DNA of 64,000 nt from Aquidulcibacter paucihalophilus (lineage in GTDB: Bacteria > Pseudomonadota > Alphaproteobacteria > Caulobacterales > Caulobacteraceae). Positions 51,596-61,478 of this stretch are shown one piece after another. The notes beneath the pieces were generated by a model. The model was given only the letters and a program-made list of their open reading frames with translations. It was not told where the DNA came from and made no database searches. The first letter of the stretch is position 1. The number at the start of each line of letters is the position of its first letter. The stretch lies in the NCBI GenBank assembly GCA_030285985.1, contig CP127384.1, positions 1,228,501-1,292,500 of the forward strand, written 5' to 3'. The translations under genes and the position numbers were made by a program.

Positions 51596-53107
51596 TCAAT
51601 CGCCCGAGCGGATATCCAGCTTCAGCCCCATGGCCTCGGCCAGGGCCTTGCCGCGGCGGCGGGTCTGTTCGCCCAGCAGGACGTCGGCGTAACCCGCTGA
51701 CGCCGTCAGGACGAGGGAGCCGTCCTTCACCCCGGCGCGGGCGTTGACCAGCAGCTGGGGCGAGCGGCCGGAGAGGTCGCAGGCCAGGCGGATCGCGAGA
51801 CCGAGGGCACGGGCCCCCTGGCGCTGTTCCTCGCTGAGCAGGCGGGCCACCGTGGCGGGCTCGGGCGTCGCGGCGGACCCGCCGTAGCGGGCGTTGACGG
51901 CCACGGCCAGGAAGGCGCGCTCGGCGTGGGTCTGGCCCGGCACCGGCGCGCGCAGCACCTGATCGAAGGCCAGTTCGACGCGGTGGTCGGGATGCAGGCG
52001 CGCGCCGAGATCGGCCAGGCGGCAGGCGGCGTCAGCGAGGATGGCGTCGCGCTCGCGATCAAACACCGGCGGCAGGGCGGCCAGAAGGGGCGCGATCCAG
52101 CCGTTCAGGGCTCCGGGCAGGGTCGGTGAAATGCCCTGCCGCGCGCCGAGGGCCGAACTGCCCGCCAGCAGCGGATCGGCTGCAGCGATATCCGGCTCCA
52201 GGGCCTCGTACAGCAGACCCTCGCGCACGCCCCAGGCCGACAGGACAATGCGTTTCAGGCCCAGCCGCTCGATCAGCCCTTCAAGGACGAGGGCGGCATG
52301 GGGCAGGGTCTCGGCGCGCTTCTTCGACAGGCCGGGCCATTTCTCCAGCGCGGTCTTCGATGCCCGGGCGATCAGCCGGGCCGTGTCGAGCACCTCGGCG
52401 GCGTCCATTTCGTACTGGTGCACGATCCGCAGGGGGTAGTCGCTGACGCCCATATGGACCTGGGCCAGTGTCCGCCAGGCACCGCCGACGGCGTACAGGG
52501 TGTCCGCCCTGAAATCCCCGGCGACCTTGAGGCGGTCGGCGATGGTCTGGCGCTGCCGGTCGGCGTCGAAGCCGCGCGCGTCGGCCAGGGCGAAGGGGCC
52601 GAGGGGCAGGGTGGCACCGCGCCCGACCTCGCCCGCCGTCAGGCGCACGAGCTCAAGACTGGATCCGCCCAGATCACCCACCACGCCGTCGGCCTGGGGA
52701 ATGCCGGCGAGCACGCCGAGGGCGGCGTAGCGCGCCTCTTCCTCGCCGGACAGGACGCGGATCCGCAGGCCGGTTTCGGCGGCCACGCGGTCGCAGAAGT
52801 CCCGGCCGTCCGCGGCCTCGCGCACGGCGGCGGTGGCGGCGACGAAGGTGTGGGCGGGCTGGACGCCCTCGATCACGGCGGCGAAGCGTTTCAGCGCGGT
52901 CAGGGCCTGGGCGGCGCCCTCCACGGACAACCGGCCGGTCGATGCGAGGTCCCGGCCGAGGCCAGCCAGCACCTTCTCGTTGAACACCGTCCAGATGGCG
53001 CGGCCTTCCAGCCGGTACAGCACCAGACGCACCGAGTTGGAGCCGATGTCGATGGCGGCGACGTCACGCGGCGCGCCGATCGCGGAATGCAACGCTTCCG
53101 GCATCAA
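51596..53107 (-). CDS. ppx: Exopolyphosphatase (Ppx/GppA family)
   Basis: 503 residues. Actin-like ASKHA motifs: [58 protein letters not shown]. The C-terminal half is the HD-like/helical Ppx extension. It cleaves polyphosphate from the ends. Coupled to the upstream ppk by a 4-bp overlap, so synthesis and breakdown of polyphosphate are coexpressed. Confidence 0.93.
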   Translation of the reverse strand: MMPEALHSAIGAPRDVAAIDIGSNSVRLVLYRLEGRAIWTVFNEKVLAGLGRDLASTGRLSVEGAAQALTALKRFAAVIEGVQPAHTFVAATAAVREAADGRDFCDRVAAETGLRIRVLSGEEEARYAALGVLAGIPQADGVVGDLGGSSLELVRLTAGEVGRGATLPLGPFALADARGFDADRQRQTIADRLKVAGDFRADTLYAVGGAWRTLAQVHMGVSDYPLRIVHQYEMDAAEVLDTARLIARASKTALEKWPGLSKKRAETLPHAALVLEGLIERLGLKRIVLSAWGVREGLLYEALEPDIAAADPLLAGSSALGARQGISPTLPGALNGWIAPLLAALPPVFDRERDAILADAACRLADLGARLHPDHRVELAFDQVLRAPVPGQTHAERAFLAVAVNARYGGSAATPEPATVARLLSEEQRQGARALGLAIRLACDLSGRSPQLLVNARAGVKDGSLVLTASAGYADVLLGEQTRRRGKALAEAMGLKLDIRSGD

Positions 53108-55326
53108 CGCTTCTTCCGCGACGGCTCGTAGCTGAGGTGGCCGGGCAGGGTCTTCACCTTGCGGCCGCGACCCGAAAGGCTGGGGTTGGTCATGAAATAT
53201 TTGTGCGCCGAGAAGGGCCGCTCGGGGTCGACCGGCGTGACCCGGCGGTAGCTGCCGTCTGCCTCCAGCACCCAGCTCTGGGCGTCGTCCTTGAGGTTGG
53301 CGACCATGATCTGGTCCAGCACCTGATCGTGGACGGTGGCGTTCAGCACCGGCGTCATCAGTTCGACCCGCCGGTCCAGGTTCCGGTTCATCCAGTCGGC
53401 CGACGAGATGTACAGCTTCGCCTTGTCGTGCGGCAGGTCGCGTCCGTTGGCGAAGGCGACGATCCGGCTGTGCTCAAGGAACCGCCCGACGATGGACTTC
53501 ACCCGGATGTTCTCTGACAGGCCAGGCACGCCGGGGCGGAGACAGCAGATGCCGCGGATGACCAGTTCGATACGAACGCCCCACTGGCTGGCGCGGTAGA
53601 GGGCGTCGATGATCTGCGGGTCGACGAGGGAGTTCATCTTGGCCCAGATCGCCGCCGGCTTGCCCTTGGCCGCCGCCTCCATCTCCTTGCCGATCAGGTC
53701 GAGCAGGGTGGTCTTCATGTTGAGCGGCGAGACGACCAGCGCCTCCAGCTCGTCGGGCTGGGCGTAGCCGGTGATGTAGTTGAACACGCGCGAGGCGTCG
53801 CGGGCCAGCGCCGGTTCACAGCTGAACAGCGACAGGTCGGTGTAGATGCGCGCCGTGATCGGGTGATAGTTGCCGGTGCCGAAATGGCAGTAGGTCTTGA
53901 GGCCGTCGCCCTCGCGCCGGACGACCACGCTGAGCTTGGCGTGGGTCTTCCATTCGACGAAGCCGAAGACGACGTGGACGCCCGCGCGCTCCATGGCGCG
54001 GGCCCAGCGCAGATTGGCCTCTTCGTCGAAGCGGGCCTTGATCTCGACGAGGGCGGTGACGTTCTTGCCGTTCTCGGCGGCCTCGATCAGGGCGGCCACG
54101 ATGGGGCTGTCCTTGGAGGTCCGGTAAAGGGTCTGTTTGATGGCGATGACGTTGGGATCGCGGGCGGCCTGGCGCAGGAACTGGACCACCACGTCGAAGC
54201 TCTCGAACGGGTGGTGGATCAGCATGTCCTTCTCGCGGACCGCCGCGAAGATGTCGCCGCCGTTGTCGCGGACGCGTTCAGGATAGCGCGGCTCGTAGCC
54301 CTTGAACTTCAGCTCCGGGTGGCCCGAGGGAATGAGCTCCGCCAGCTGGGCGAGGCCCAGCATGCCGTCGACCAGAACGATGTCCTGCGGCGCCGCGTCC
54401 AGCTCGTTGGTGATGAAGGTACGCAGATCGTCGGGCATGGAGGCCTCGATCTTGATCCGCACGACCGATCCGAGGCGGCGCTGCTTCAAGGCCTCCTCGA
54501 ACTCCATGACGAGGTCCTCGGCCTCTTCCTCGATCTCGATGTCGCTGTCGCGGATCAGGCGGAAGACGCCGCGCTCCAGGACGTCGCACCCCGGGAACAG
54601 GTGGTCGATGAAGAGCATCAGCAGGCTCTCCAGCGTCAGATAGCGTTTGCGCCCCGGGGTCGAGCGACCGTCGGTGGCCAGCGGCCAGAAGCGCTTCACC
54701 TGGGTCGGCACGGGGACGAGGGCGTAGAGGGTGCGGTTGTCCGACCGCCGCTTCAGCTTCAGCGCCAGCGAGAAGCCGAGATTGGGCAGGAAGGGGAAGG
54801 GGTGGGCCGGGTCGATCGCCATCGGCGTCAGCACGGCGAACAGCTGGTTCAGGAACTCGGGCTCCAGCCGCTCGCGCTCGGTCTTGGTGATGCGGGCGGC
54901 GTCGACGACCTCGATACCGACGCCCGTCAGTTCCTTGCGCAGCTTGCGCCAGCGGCGCTGCTGTTCAGCCATCAGTCCGCCGGCCGCGACATTGACCTTG
55001 TCCAGCTGCTCCGCCGGGGTCAGGCCGTCGGCGGAGAGGACGCGCACCCGTTCCCGCACCTGGCCCTTGAGGCCGGCGACCCGGGTCATGAAGAATTCGT
55101 CGAGGTTGTTGGCCGAGATCGACAGGAAGCGCAGCCGCTCGAGCAGCGGGTGGCCCGGATTGGCGGCCTCTTCCAGCACCCGGCCGTTGAACGCCAGCCA
55201 CGAAATCTCGCGGTTGAAGAAGCGCGTCGGCGAGGCCATCAGGGCCTCGGACAGCTCAAGCTGGGGCGCGCGCGAGGACGGGACCTCCTCGCCGGTGGTC
55301 GTGTCGCTGATCGCCGTATCGCTCAT
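53104..55326 (-). CDS. ppk1: Polyphosphate kinase 1
   Basis: 740 residues from ATG 55326 ([13 protein letters not shown]). N-terminal [19 protein letters not shown], then the phosphoryl-accepting His region ([20 protein letters not shown] and [24 protein letters not shown] in pieces), and the C-terminal PLD-like part with [21 protein letters not shown]. It polymerises ATP gamma-phosphate into polyphosphate. First gene of ppk-ppx. Confidence 0.97.
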   Translation of the reverse strand: MSDTAISDTTTGEEVPSSRAPQLELSEALMASPTRFFNREISWLAFNGRVLEEAANPGHPLLERLRFLSISANNLDEFFMTRVAGLKGQVRERVRVLSADGLTPAEQLDKVNVAAGGLMAEQQRRWRKLRKELTGVGIEVVDAARITKTERERLEPEFLNQLFAVLTPMAIDPAHPFPFLPNLGFSLALKLKRRSDNRTLYALVPVPTQVKRFWPLATDGRSTPGRKRYLTLESLLMLFIDHLFPGCDVLERGVFRLIRDSDIEIEEEAEDLVMEFEEALKQRRLGSVVRIKIEASMPDDLRTFITNELDAAPQDIVLVDGMLGLAQLAELIPSGHPELKFKGYEPRYPERVRDNGGDIFAAVREKDMLIHHPFESFDVVVQFLRQAARDPNVIAIKQTLYRTSKDSPIVAALIEAAENGKNVTALVEIKARFDEEANLRWARAMERAGVHVVFGFVEWKTHAKLSVVVRREGDGLKTYCHFGTGNYHPITARIYTDLSLFSCEPALARDASRVFNYITGYAQPDELEALVVSPLNMKTTLLDLIGKEMEAAAKGKPAAIWAKMNSLVDPQIIDALYRASQWGVRIELVIRGICCLRPGVPGLSENIRVKSIVGRFLEHSRIVAFANGRDLPHDKAKLYISSADWMNRNLDRRVELMTPVLNATVHDQVLDQIMVANLKDDAQSWVLEADGSYRRVTPVDPERPFSAHKYFMTNPSLSGRGRKVKTLPGHLSYEPSRKKR

Positions 55327-55378
55327 GTGACCGGTTCTGGCCCGGCGCGACGATGGCCGCAACCTTGCTGTGACAAAG

Positions 55379-55416
55379 GAAAACGCCGCCCGACCCGGGG
55401 GTCGGACGGCGTTTCC
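55379..55416 (-). terminator. Rho-independent terminator of the 55433 RcnB-like gene
   Basis: A long GC stem with arms ACGCCG..CCGACCC and GGTCGG.CGGCGT (55382-55398 and 55401-55414) followed on the minus strand by TTTTCC. It ends the minus-strand RcnB-like gene just upstream of ppk1. Confidence 0.8.
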
Positions 55417-55432
55417 TCCGTATACTGATGGC

Positions 55433-56509
55433 TTACCAGCGCCAGGCGTCGAAGATGACGTCGATGATATAGCCGTCGTATTCGTCGATCAGATAGATGT
55501 GGTTGTCGACCAGCACCCAGCGCGTGCCCTCGGGCGGATAGCCGAGGCCGTACGTACGCCAGTCGTTCAGCTGATAGCGCCAGAAGATCGACGGCAGGTA
55601 GTCGCCGACATGATAGCGCTGGCCCCAGTAGTTCCGCGGCACCTGGTAGTAGCCGTAGCCCGGCGCGAAATAGAAGCCGATGCGCAGGCCGTTGTAGCCG
55701 CGGAACCGGCGGTCGTTACGCCACCAGTCGCTGCGATGGCTGCGATCCCAGTTGCGCCGCCATTGGTCGCCGTTGAAGCGATTGCGGAACTCCCGGTACT
55801 CGCGGCGATCCTGACGCCGTTCGGAACGGTCCTCGCGACGATCCCGACGGTCATCACGGCGATCCCAGCGGTCGTCACGCCGGTCATCCCGGCGATCCCA
55901 GCGGTCGTCGCGACGATCATCGCGGCGATCATCACGGCCTCCGCGAGGGTCCTGGGGACGGTCGGGCCTTTCAGGACGGTCGGGCCAGCCGCCGCCGCCG
56001 CCGGCACCGCCGCCGGGGTTGGGCCGGTTAGGACGGTCCGGTCTGTCGGGGCGATCGGGACGCCCGCCGCCGCCACCCGCGCCGCCGCCACCGCCGGCAC
56101 CGGGGTTGGGCCGGTCAGGACGATCGGGTCGGTCGGGGCGATCGGGACGTCCGCCGCCGCCACCCGCGCCACCGCCACCGCCGCCTGCACCAGGGTTGGG
56201 CCTGTCGGGTCGATCAGGACGGTCAGGTCTGTCAGGACGATCCGGCCGGTCAGGGCGTCCGCCGCCGCCACCCCGGTCGATGAGCGGCGGGGCCGTGGGC
56301 CGGTCAGGGCGATTGTCGCCGCCGCTGCGTTCGCTGGCCGGCCGTTCCGGCCGGTTCGGTCTGTCGGGGCGAGCTTCTTCCCCGTCCTGGTTCGAGGCAC
56401 CGCGGCGGCCCCCGCCCCGTTCGCCGTCCTGGGCCAGCGCCGTCAGCGGCGCCATGGCCGGAACGGCGAAGGCCATGATCGCGGCGGCCATCATCAATGA
56501 GCGTTTCAT
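55433..56509 (-). CDS. RcnB-family protein with a Pro-Asp-Arg/Gly-rich low-complexity domain
   Basis: 358 residues. Signal peptide [20 protein letters not shown]. Residues 60-180 are three imperfect tandem units of [20 protein letters not shown], followed by an Arg/Asp-rich stretch ([13 protein letters not shown]). The C-terminal ~90 residues carry the RcnB-type fold: [32 protein letters not shown] in parts, and [23 protein letters not shown]. RcnB is a periplasmic nickel/cobalt efflux-linked protein; here the domain is attached to a highly biased, repeat-prone sequence. Paired with the next RcnB-like gene upstream. Confidence 0.82.
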   Translation of the reverse strand: MKRSLMMAAAIMAFAVPAMAPLTALAQDGERGGGRRGASNQDGEEARPDRPNRPERPASERSGGDNRPDRPTAPPLIDRGGGGGRPDRPDRPDRPDRPDRPDRPNPGAGGGGGGAGGGGGRPDRPDRPDRPDRPNPGAGGGGGAGGGGGRPDRPDRPDRPNRPNPGGGAGGGGGWPDRPERPDRPQDPRGGRDDRRDDRRDDRWDRRDDRRDDRWDRRDDRRDRREDRSERRQDRREYREFRNRFNGDQWRRNWDRSHRSDWWRNDRRFRGYNGLRIGFYFAPGYGYYQVPRNYWGQRYHVGDYLPSIFWRYQLNDWRTYGLGYPPEGTRWVLVDNHIYLIDEYDGYIIDVIFDAWRW

Positions 56510-56624
56510 TCTCGTCTTTTCCCCGCACGCCCCTGTCAGACGGCTTGATGTTACGGTCGCGCTTTCATCATGAACCGTGACTGAACAGACGGTGCCATTG
56601 CAAGCGGCTGGCCAGATACGAAAA

Positions 56625-56652
56625 CGCCCCGCGAGCCGGAGCCCGCGGGGCG
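56625..56652 (-). terminator. Rho-independent terminator of the 56676 RcnB-like gene
   Basis: CGCCCCGCG (56625-56633) pairs with CGCGGGGCG (56644-56652) around a 10-nt loop, and TTTTCG follows on the minus strand. Confidence 0.85.
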
Positions 56653-56675
56653 CATGGTCGATCCTCGATCGGGGC

Positions 56676-57275
56676 CTAGTAGACGCCCGACAGAACGCTG
56701 GCGATCAGGCCGGTCGCGATGGCGATCAGCACGATGTCATTGCCGGCATGGACGTAGCGATAGCCGCGCGGCGCGGGGCGCAGGTCGTAGGCGTACGGAT
56801 CGCGCACATAGTAGTCGCGATAGGCGGACGGCAGATAGTGTCCGCGCTGCCAGCGCTGGCCATAGTAGCGCGGCTCGACGCGGTAGTAGCCGTAGCTCGG
56901 TGCGTACCAGTAGCCGTTGCGGGCACCGCGGTAGTCGCGGAAATCGTTGCGGCCGCGCCACCAGTCGCGATTGCTGCGGTCCCAGCGCTGTTCGCGGCGG
57001 TAGTCCTGACGGTCTTCGCGGCGCTCTTCGCGGAAGTCGCGGCGGTCGTCGCGGCGATCCTGACGGTATTCGCGGCGGTTGTCGTATTCGCCCTGGCGCC
57101 AGTCACGCCGATCGTCGCGCCGCTCCCGGCGGAAGTCCTGCCGGTCATCGCGGCGGTCTTCACGATAGTCGCGGCGGTTTTCGCGACGGTCGCCGCGGTC
57201 CTGGGCCTGGGCGGCCATGGGGGCGGCTGTGGCCAGCACCAGTCCGAGCACGGCGGCCTTGGTCAAGCGGTTCAT
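56676..57275 (-). CDS. RcnB-family protein with an Arg/Asp/Glu-rich middle
   Basis: 199 residues from ATG 57275 ([25 protein letters not shown], signal peptide). Residues 27-100 are almost entirely Arg, Asp, Glu, Gln and Tyr ([18 protein letters not shown] in part). The C-terminal ~90 residues match the RcnB domain: [30 protein letters not shown] in parts, then [16 protein letters not shown] hydrophobic end ([19 protein letters not shown]) may insert in a membrane. Same strand as the other RcnB-like gene; each has its own terminator. Confidence 0.83.
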   Translation of the reverse strand: MNRLTKAAVLGLVLATAAPMAAQAQDRGDRRENRRDYREDRRDDRQDFRRERRDDRRDWRQGEYDNRREYRQDRRDDRRDFREERREDRQDYRREQRWDRSNRDWWRGRNDFRDYRGARNGYWYAPSYGYYRVEPRYYGQRWQRGHYLPSAYRDYYVRDPYAYDLRPAPRGYRYVHAGNDIVLIAIATGLIASVLSGVY

Positions 57276-57385
57276 GATCACTCTCCAACTGGGGGGACGG
57301 CGACGGCAAACCGGGTCCGGCCCGTTAATCATGCGCCACCGTCTCGCCGCGCGCATGAACTCTCCCTGAACGCGAATGTCAGGAA

Positions 57386-57502
57386 GAGGTGGTTGGTGAT
57401 TGGTGGTTGGTGGCTGGCCGACACTCGCGGAGCCGGGCTGACGGCGCCGCCCTTCCGCCGTCAGTGAAGCTGCAATCACCAGCCACCAGTCACCAACCAC
57501 CC
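57386..57502. repeat. Heptad-arm hairpin repeat, copy 2
   Basis: Left arm 57386-57419 consists of TGGTTGG/TGATTGG-type units; right arm 57473-57502 is the complement (AATCACC, AGCCACC, AGTCACC, AACCACC). The core between is ~53 bp, GC-rich. It sits in the 285-bp divergent gap between the RcnB-like and GST genes, so it may overlap their promoters. Confidence 0.82.
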
Positions 57503-57560
57503 GCCATTGCACTCAATCGGCCCGCCGCCCACCTGTGACCCAGCTTCACAGGACACGCCC

Positions 57561-58280
57561 ATGACCGCGCCGATCGAACTCTGGTACTGGCCCACGCCCA
57601 ACGGCTGGAAGATCTCCATCGCCCTGGAGGAGATGGGACTGCCCTATGAGATGAAGCCGGTGAACATCGGCGCGGGCGAGCAGTTCGGGGCGGCCTTCCG
57701 GGCCATCAGCCCGAACGGCCGGATGCCGGCCATCGTCGATCCGGACGGGCCGGACGGCCAGCCGCTGTCGATCTTCGAGTCCGGAGCCATCCTGCAGTAC
57801 CTCGGGGTGAAGTCCGGGCAGTTCTATCCGCAGGACCCGCGCGGCAAGGCCGAGGTCGATCAGTGGCTGTTCTGGCAGGTCGGCGGCCTGGGGCCGATGG
57901 CGGGCCAGACGCATCATTTCCGGCAATACGCCCCGGCCATCGTCAGGGATCAGCGCCAGATCGCCTATGGCGTCCGCCGCTATACGGACGAGACGCACAG
58001 GCTCTATGGCGTGATGGACCGGCGGCTGGCGGACCGTGACTATCTGGCGGGCGACTACTCCATCGCCGACATGGCGGCCTGGCCGTGGATCCTGCCGGAG
58101 CTGCAGGGACAGGACCTCGCTGGGTTCCCGAACCTCAAGGCCTGGATGGAGCGGGTCGGTGCCCGGCCCGCCGTGATCGCCGGCCGGGCTCTCGGTGAAG
58201 AGATGCGCCGCAACCTCGCCTCGTCGGGCAAGGCCGCCGAGGCGGCCCGCAAGGTGCTGTTCGGACAGCGGGCGCGGTAA
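57561..58280 (+). CDS. Glutathione S-transferase (YfcG/YghU-like)
   Basis: 239 residues from ATG 57561. Thioredoxin-fold N domain: IELWYWPTPNGWKISIALEEMGLPYEMKPVNIGAGEQF in parts, with PNG..KI typical of the nu-class YfcG group, and FESGAILQYLG binding glutathione gamma-Glu. C-terminal all-helical domain with DYSIADMAAWPWI. This class has disulfide-bond reductase activity and binds two glutathiones. Its promoter region contains a heptad hairpin. Confidence 0.9.
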   Translation: MTAPIELWYWPTPNGWKISIALEEMGLPYEMKPVNIGAGEQFGAAFRAISPNGRMPAIVDPDGPDGQPLSIFESGAILQYLGVKSGQFYPQDPRGKAEVDQWLFWQVGGLGPMAGQTHHFRQYAPAIVRDQRQIAYGVRRYTDETHRLYGVMDRRLADRDYLAGDYSIADMAAWPWILPELQGQDLAGFPNLKAWMERVGARPAVIAGRALGEEMRRNLASSGKAAEAARKVLFGQRAR

Positions 58281-58412
58281 CCCTTCGTAAGGCTCCCGGT
58301 CATGCTCTGTTAGCAGGTGTGAATCAGGGATTTCCGAACTATTTCAGAGGTCTGAACAAGGGCGGAGTATTCGGTCGAACTGTACTGAAAAGGCCCGTAA
58401 CGGCCCGCGCTG

Positions 58413-58427
58413 TTAACTTTACCTTCA
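58413..58427 (+). promoter_or_regulatory. Possible CtrA-like site upstream of the Sel1-like gene
   Basis: TTAA at 58413-58416 and TTCA at 58424-58427 are 7 bp apart. The Caulobacter CtrA consensus is TTAA-N7-TTAA, so one base differs. Weak evidence in a single site. Confidence 0.25.
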
Positions 58428-58494
58428 AGCCCCGGGTATTTGATCGCGTCTCAGAGGACGGGGCCAGAAAGGCGCCGGTTCGGGAGATACGGTG

Positions 58495-58797
58495 ATGAAC
58501 GCGCAAGAAATGGCGCCCACGGCCAACGAAGAGCAGGGCCTGCCCCTGCCGACCGCCGACATGAGCGGCGACGACCTTTTCCGGCTGGGCATGATGTATT
58601 CGAGCGGCCAGGGCGGTTGCCCCATGGACCGCGTCTCGGCCCATATGATCTTCAACCTTGCCGCCATGAAGGGCAGCATCGAAGCGCGCGTCTATCGCCG
58701 CGAGATGAGCCAGGAGATGGAGCAGGACGAGATCGCCGAAGCCCAGAAGGCCGCGCGCCGCTGGATCGACGCGGGCGTGGTCTCGCTGGCCGCCTGA
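58495..58797 (+). CDS. Small Sel1-repeat-like protein
   Basis: 100 residues. The segment DDLFRLGMMYSSGQGGCPMDRVSAHMIFNLAAMKG follows the Sel1/TPR pattern (A..LG.mY..G.G...D...A...f..AA..G) once to one and a half times; a second helix pair (QDEIAEAQKAARRWIDAG) follows. No signal peptide. GGGAG 7 nt before the start. Single Sel1 units usually mediate protein contacts; partner unknown. Confidence 0.7.
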   Translation: MNAQEMAPTANEEQGLPLPTADMSGDDLFRLGMMYSSGQGGCPMDRVSAHMIFNLAAMKGSIEARVYRREMSQEMEQDEIAEAQKAARRWIDAGVVSLAA

Positions 58798-58819
58798 GGA
58801 TCGCCGTCAGGCGCCGCGA

Positions 58820-59473
58820 TCAGCGGGCCTGACGGGTGACGCGTACCGCGACCTCGTTGCGGCGAAGCGGCGGCAGGGTCCAGGGCGGGTCATAGAACCA
58901 GACGACCGGATCGCCCGCCGCAGCCCAGCCGCTGCCGGTCAGGGCGGCGTCCAGTTCGGCTTCCTTTACGGCGACCGCCTGGGCGGATCCTGTTCCGGAA
59001 AAGCGCAGCACCGCATAGGTCTCGGCCGGAACCACGGCCAGAACGACGGCCGGGTCCCGTGGCACGGGCAGGCTGGCCATCGTATATTCCGACGGCATGA
59101 AGAACTGGATCGTCCAGCGATCCTGCCCCACCGCCCCCTGGGCGACGGGCGCAGTCATGGCGATGCTCTGTGACCGGCCCGATGCTCCCTCGCCCGCCTG
59201 GGCGACCGGGGCCGTCATGGCGATGCTGGTCCGGGCCGTATTGCCCCCGAAAATATAGCCGGCCAGGCGCTGGAAGCCGCGATTGCGCGCCGCCTCGCTG
59301 GAACCCGTGACCACGGTCTGGGCGGCAATCCGCTCGCCATAGGTGCGGATCTCGACGGCACCGACGCGCGCCACCTCCGTAAAGGCCGGCTCCTCGGTGC
59401 CGGAGCGAACGCCGACGGTCGAACAGGCGGAGGTCAGCAGGGCCGCAGCCACGGCGACGATTTTCGATTTCAT
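58820..59473 (-). CDS. SOUL-family heme-binding lipoprotein
   Basis: 217 residues from ATG 59473 (MKSKIVAVAAALLTSACST, lipobox LTSAC). The SOUL/HBP domain is recognisable: YGERIAAQTVV, GFQRLAGYIFGGN, IAMTAPV repeated twice (as in plant and bacterial SOUL proteins), IQFFMPSEYTM and the end YDPPWTLPPLRRNEVAVRV. A heme- or tetrapyrrole-binding protein in the envelope; partner and pathway unknown. Confidence 0.88.
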   Translation of the reverse strand: MKSKIVAVAAALLTSACSTVGVRSGTEEPAFTEVARVGAVEIRTYGERIAAQTVVTGSSEAARNRGFQRLAGYIFGGNTARTSIAMTAPVAQAGEGASGRSQSIAMTAPVAQGAVGQDRWTIQFFMPSEYTMASLPVPRDPAVVLAVVPAETYAVLRFSGTGSAQAVAVKEAELDAALTGSGWAAAGDPVVWFYDPPWTLPPLRRNEVAVRVTRQAR

Positions 59474-59560
59474 GATCGTGCGGTCCATACCTTGAGTGCG
59501 CCCCCTACATGGGGCTGATCGCGTCGCTTCGCCCGTGTCCATCTTGTCGCAGACCGGTGT

Positions 59561-60391
59561 TCAGTCTTTGCCGATCCCCGCATGGGGCGAGAGGGGGGCG
59601 AATTCGGCGGGCGTCCGGGTCATCCGGGCCTGGATGGCGGCCAGAATGTCCGCCGTGTTCCAGATCGAGCCCTGCATCACCGCCACCCATTCCAGCCCCT
59701 CGGCGACCGTGTGATCCCGCGCATAGGTCACCGCGGCCTTGGAGCCGGAAATCGCCAGCGGGGCCTTGGCGGCGATGGCATGGGCCATCTCCAGCGCGGC
59801 GGCCACCAACGCCTCTGCGTCGGGCAGGACCGCATTGACGAAGCCCAGGCGCTCGGCCCGGTCGGCCGTCAGCGACGTGCCGAGATAGGCCAGTTCGCGA
59901 ACCACGGCTTCGGGCAGGACATAGGGCAGGCGCTGCAGGCTGCCGACATCGGCCATCATACCGATATTGATCTCCTCGATGCGGAAGTAGGCACCCGCCG
60001 CCGCCAGCCGCAGGTCACAGGCGGAGACGAGGTCCAGCCCCGCGCCGACGCAGGCCCCCTGGACGGCCGCGATCACGGGGAACCGCACCTTCTCGACCGA
60101 GGTCAGTGTGTCCTGCAGGTCCCGCGCGGCCTGATGGAAGGCCTGCCGCTGGGCGGGCGTGTCGGTCTGGAGGATGGCACCGCCCGAGAAGACCGAGATG
60201 TCCATGCCCGCGCAGAAATTGCGGCCCTCGCCCGAGATGACCAGGGCGCGGACCTCGCCCGTCGCATCCAGTGCCTTCAGCGCGGGACCGAAGTCGCGCC
60301 AGAACGACAGGTCCAGGGCATTGGACGCTTCCGGGCGGGACAGCCGCAGATGGGCGACGGCGCCGTCGCGGGTGATCTCGAAGGCCGACAT
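59561..60391 (-). CDS. Enoyl-CoA hydratase/isomerase (crotonase family)
   Basis: 276 residues. Crotonase motifs: VAHLRLSRPEASNALDL, ALVISGEGRNFCAGMDIS (oxyanion-hole Gly), AAVQGACVGAGLDLVSACDLRLA, and AYFRIEEINIGMMADVGSLQRLP with a catalytic Glu in place. Such proteins hydrate or isomerise enoyl-CoA in fatty-acid or aromatic acid degradation. Divergent from the SDR gene, with 80 bp between starts. Confidence 0.92.
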   Translation of the reverse strand: MSAFEITRDGAVAHLRLSRPEASNALDLSFWRDFGPALKALDATGEVRALVISGEGRNFCAGMDISVFSGGAILQTDTPAQRQAFHQAARDLQDTLTSVEKVRFPVIAAVQGACVGAGLDLVSACDLRLAAAGAYFRIEEINIGMMADVGSLQRLPYVLPEAVVRELAYLGTSLTADRAERLGFVNAVLPDAEALVAAALEMAHAIAAKAPLAISGSKAAVTYARDHTVAEGLEWVAVMQGSIWNTADILAAIQARMTRTPAEFAPLSPHAGIGKD

Positions 60392-60471
60392 GGGTCTTTC
60401 GCTCCTGTGCGGAATCTGCGTCTTTGGCGTCTCAAGCGTTTTCTATTGAAACCAACCGGGAGCCAAGTCTC

Positions 60472-61329
60472 ATGTCACTTCAGGGCAAGACGCTGTTCAT
60501 CACGGGTGCCAGCCGCGGCATCGGACTGGCCATTGGCCTGAGGGCGGCGCGCGACGGGGCCAATGTGGTCATCGCCGCCAAGACGGCCGAGGCGCACAAA
60601 CACCTTCCCGGCACCATCTATTCGGCGGCGGCCGAGATCGAGGCCGCCGGCGGCCAGGCCCTGCCGCTGATCGTCGACGTGCGCGACGAGGCCTCGGTGA
60701 TGGCGGCGGTCGAGGCGGCGGTGGCGCGGTTCGGCGGCATCGACATCTGCGTCAACAACGCCTCGGCCATCCAGCTGACCGGCACCCTGGCCACGGACAT
60801 GAAACGCTATGACCTGATGCATCAGGTCAACGCCCGAGGGACCTTCCTTGTCTCCAAGGCCTGTATCCCGCATCTGAAGCAGGCGCAGAACCCGCACATC
60901 CTGGCCCTGTCGCCGCCGCTCGACCTGTCGCCGCACTGGTTCGGGCCGCACGTGGCCTACACCATGGCCAAATACAGCATGAGCCTGGCGATGCTGGGCA
61001 TGGCGGAAGAGTTCAAGGAGGATGGCATCGCCTGCAACGCCCTGTGGCCGCGCACCGGTATCGCCACCGCCGCCATCGAGTTCGCCCTGACCGGCAAGGC
61101 GGGGCTGGCCTTCTGCCGCACGCCCGAGATCATGGCCGACGCCGCCCACGCCATCTTCACCAGCCCGTCTCGCGAGCTGACCGGCCGGTTCCTGATCGAC
61201 GACAGCTTCCTGTACGAGCGCGGCGAGCGTGACTTCGACCGCTACAGCGTCGAGCCGGGCAAGCCTTTGATGCCGGACTTCTTCGTGCCGGCGGACAGCA
61301 CGCCGCCGCCGGGGGTGGTCGTGGGGTGA
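60472..61329 (+). CDS. SDR-family oxidoreductase (hydroxysteroid dehydrogenase-like 2 type)
   Basis: 285 residues. Cofactor motif TGASRGIG at 10-17, NNAS in ICVNNASAIQLTG, the catalytic YxxxK in AYTMAKYSMSLA; ASGxxxxSPP-type LALSPPLDLSPHWFG and the WPRTGIATAAI motif put it with HSDL2-like proteins. In that group the conserved Ser of classic SDRs is replaced, and substrates are poorly known, perhaps acyl-CoA. The start overlaps no gene; heptad hairpin copy 3 follows the stop. Confidence 0.88.
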   Translation: MSLQGKTLFITGASRGIGLAIGLRAARDGANVVIAAKTAEAHKHLPGTIYSAAAEIEAAGGQALPLIVDVRDEASVMAAVEAAVARFGGIDICVNNASAIQLTGTLATDMKRYDLMHQVNARGTFLVSKACIPHLKQAQNPHILALSPPLDLSPHWFGPHVAYTMAKYSMSLAMLGMAEEFKEDGIACNALWPRTGIATAAIEFALTGKAGLAFCRTPEIMADAAHAIFTSPSRELTGRFLIDDSFLYERGERDFDRYSVEPGKPLMPDFFVPADSTPPPGVVVG

Positions 61330-61352
61330 CGCCGGCACCGGTGGGTGGTCAG

Positions 61353-61470
61353 GGTGATTGGTGATTGGTGGTTGGTGATTGCGGCGCCGGCTTCAGGACG
61401 CTGGCACTTGGGAAGGGCGTCGGCGGCGGCTCCTGGAGCCACCGATCACCAACCACCAACCACCAATCAC
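61353..61470. repeat. Heptad-arm hairpin repeat, copy 3
   Basis: Left arm 61353-61380 (GGTGATTGGTGATTGGTGG and more) pairs with the right arm 61441-61470 (CGATCACCAACCACCAACC and more). Core ~60 bp, GC-rich and not alike between copies. It lies between the stops of two converging genes, the SDR and the polysaccharide export gene. Confidence 0.85.
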
Positions 61471-61478
61471 GCGCCCCG

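Noticed and set aside
55985..56250. Regular ~90-bp DNA repeats as a CRISPR or origin-type iteron
   Set aside because: They are in frame and code the PDR/Gly units of the RcnB-like protein; no spacers.
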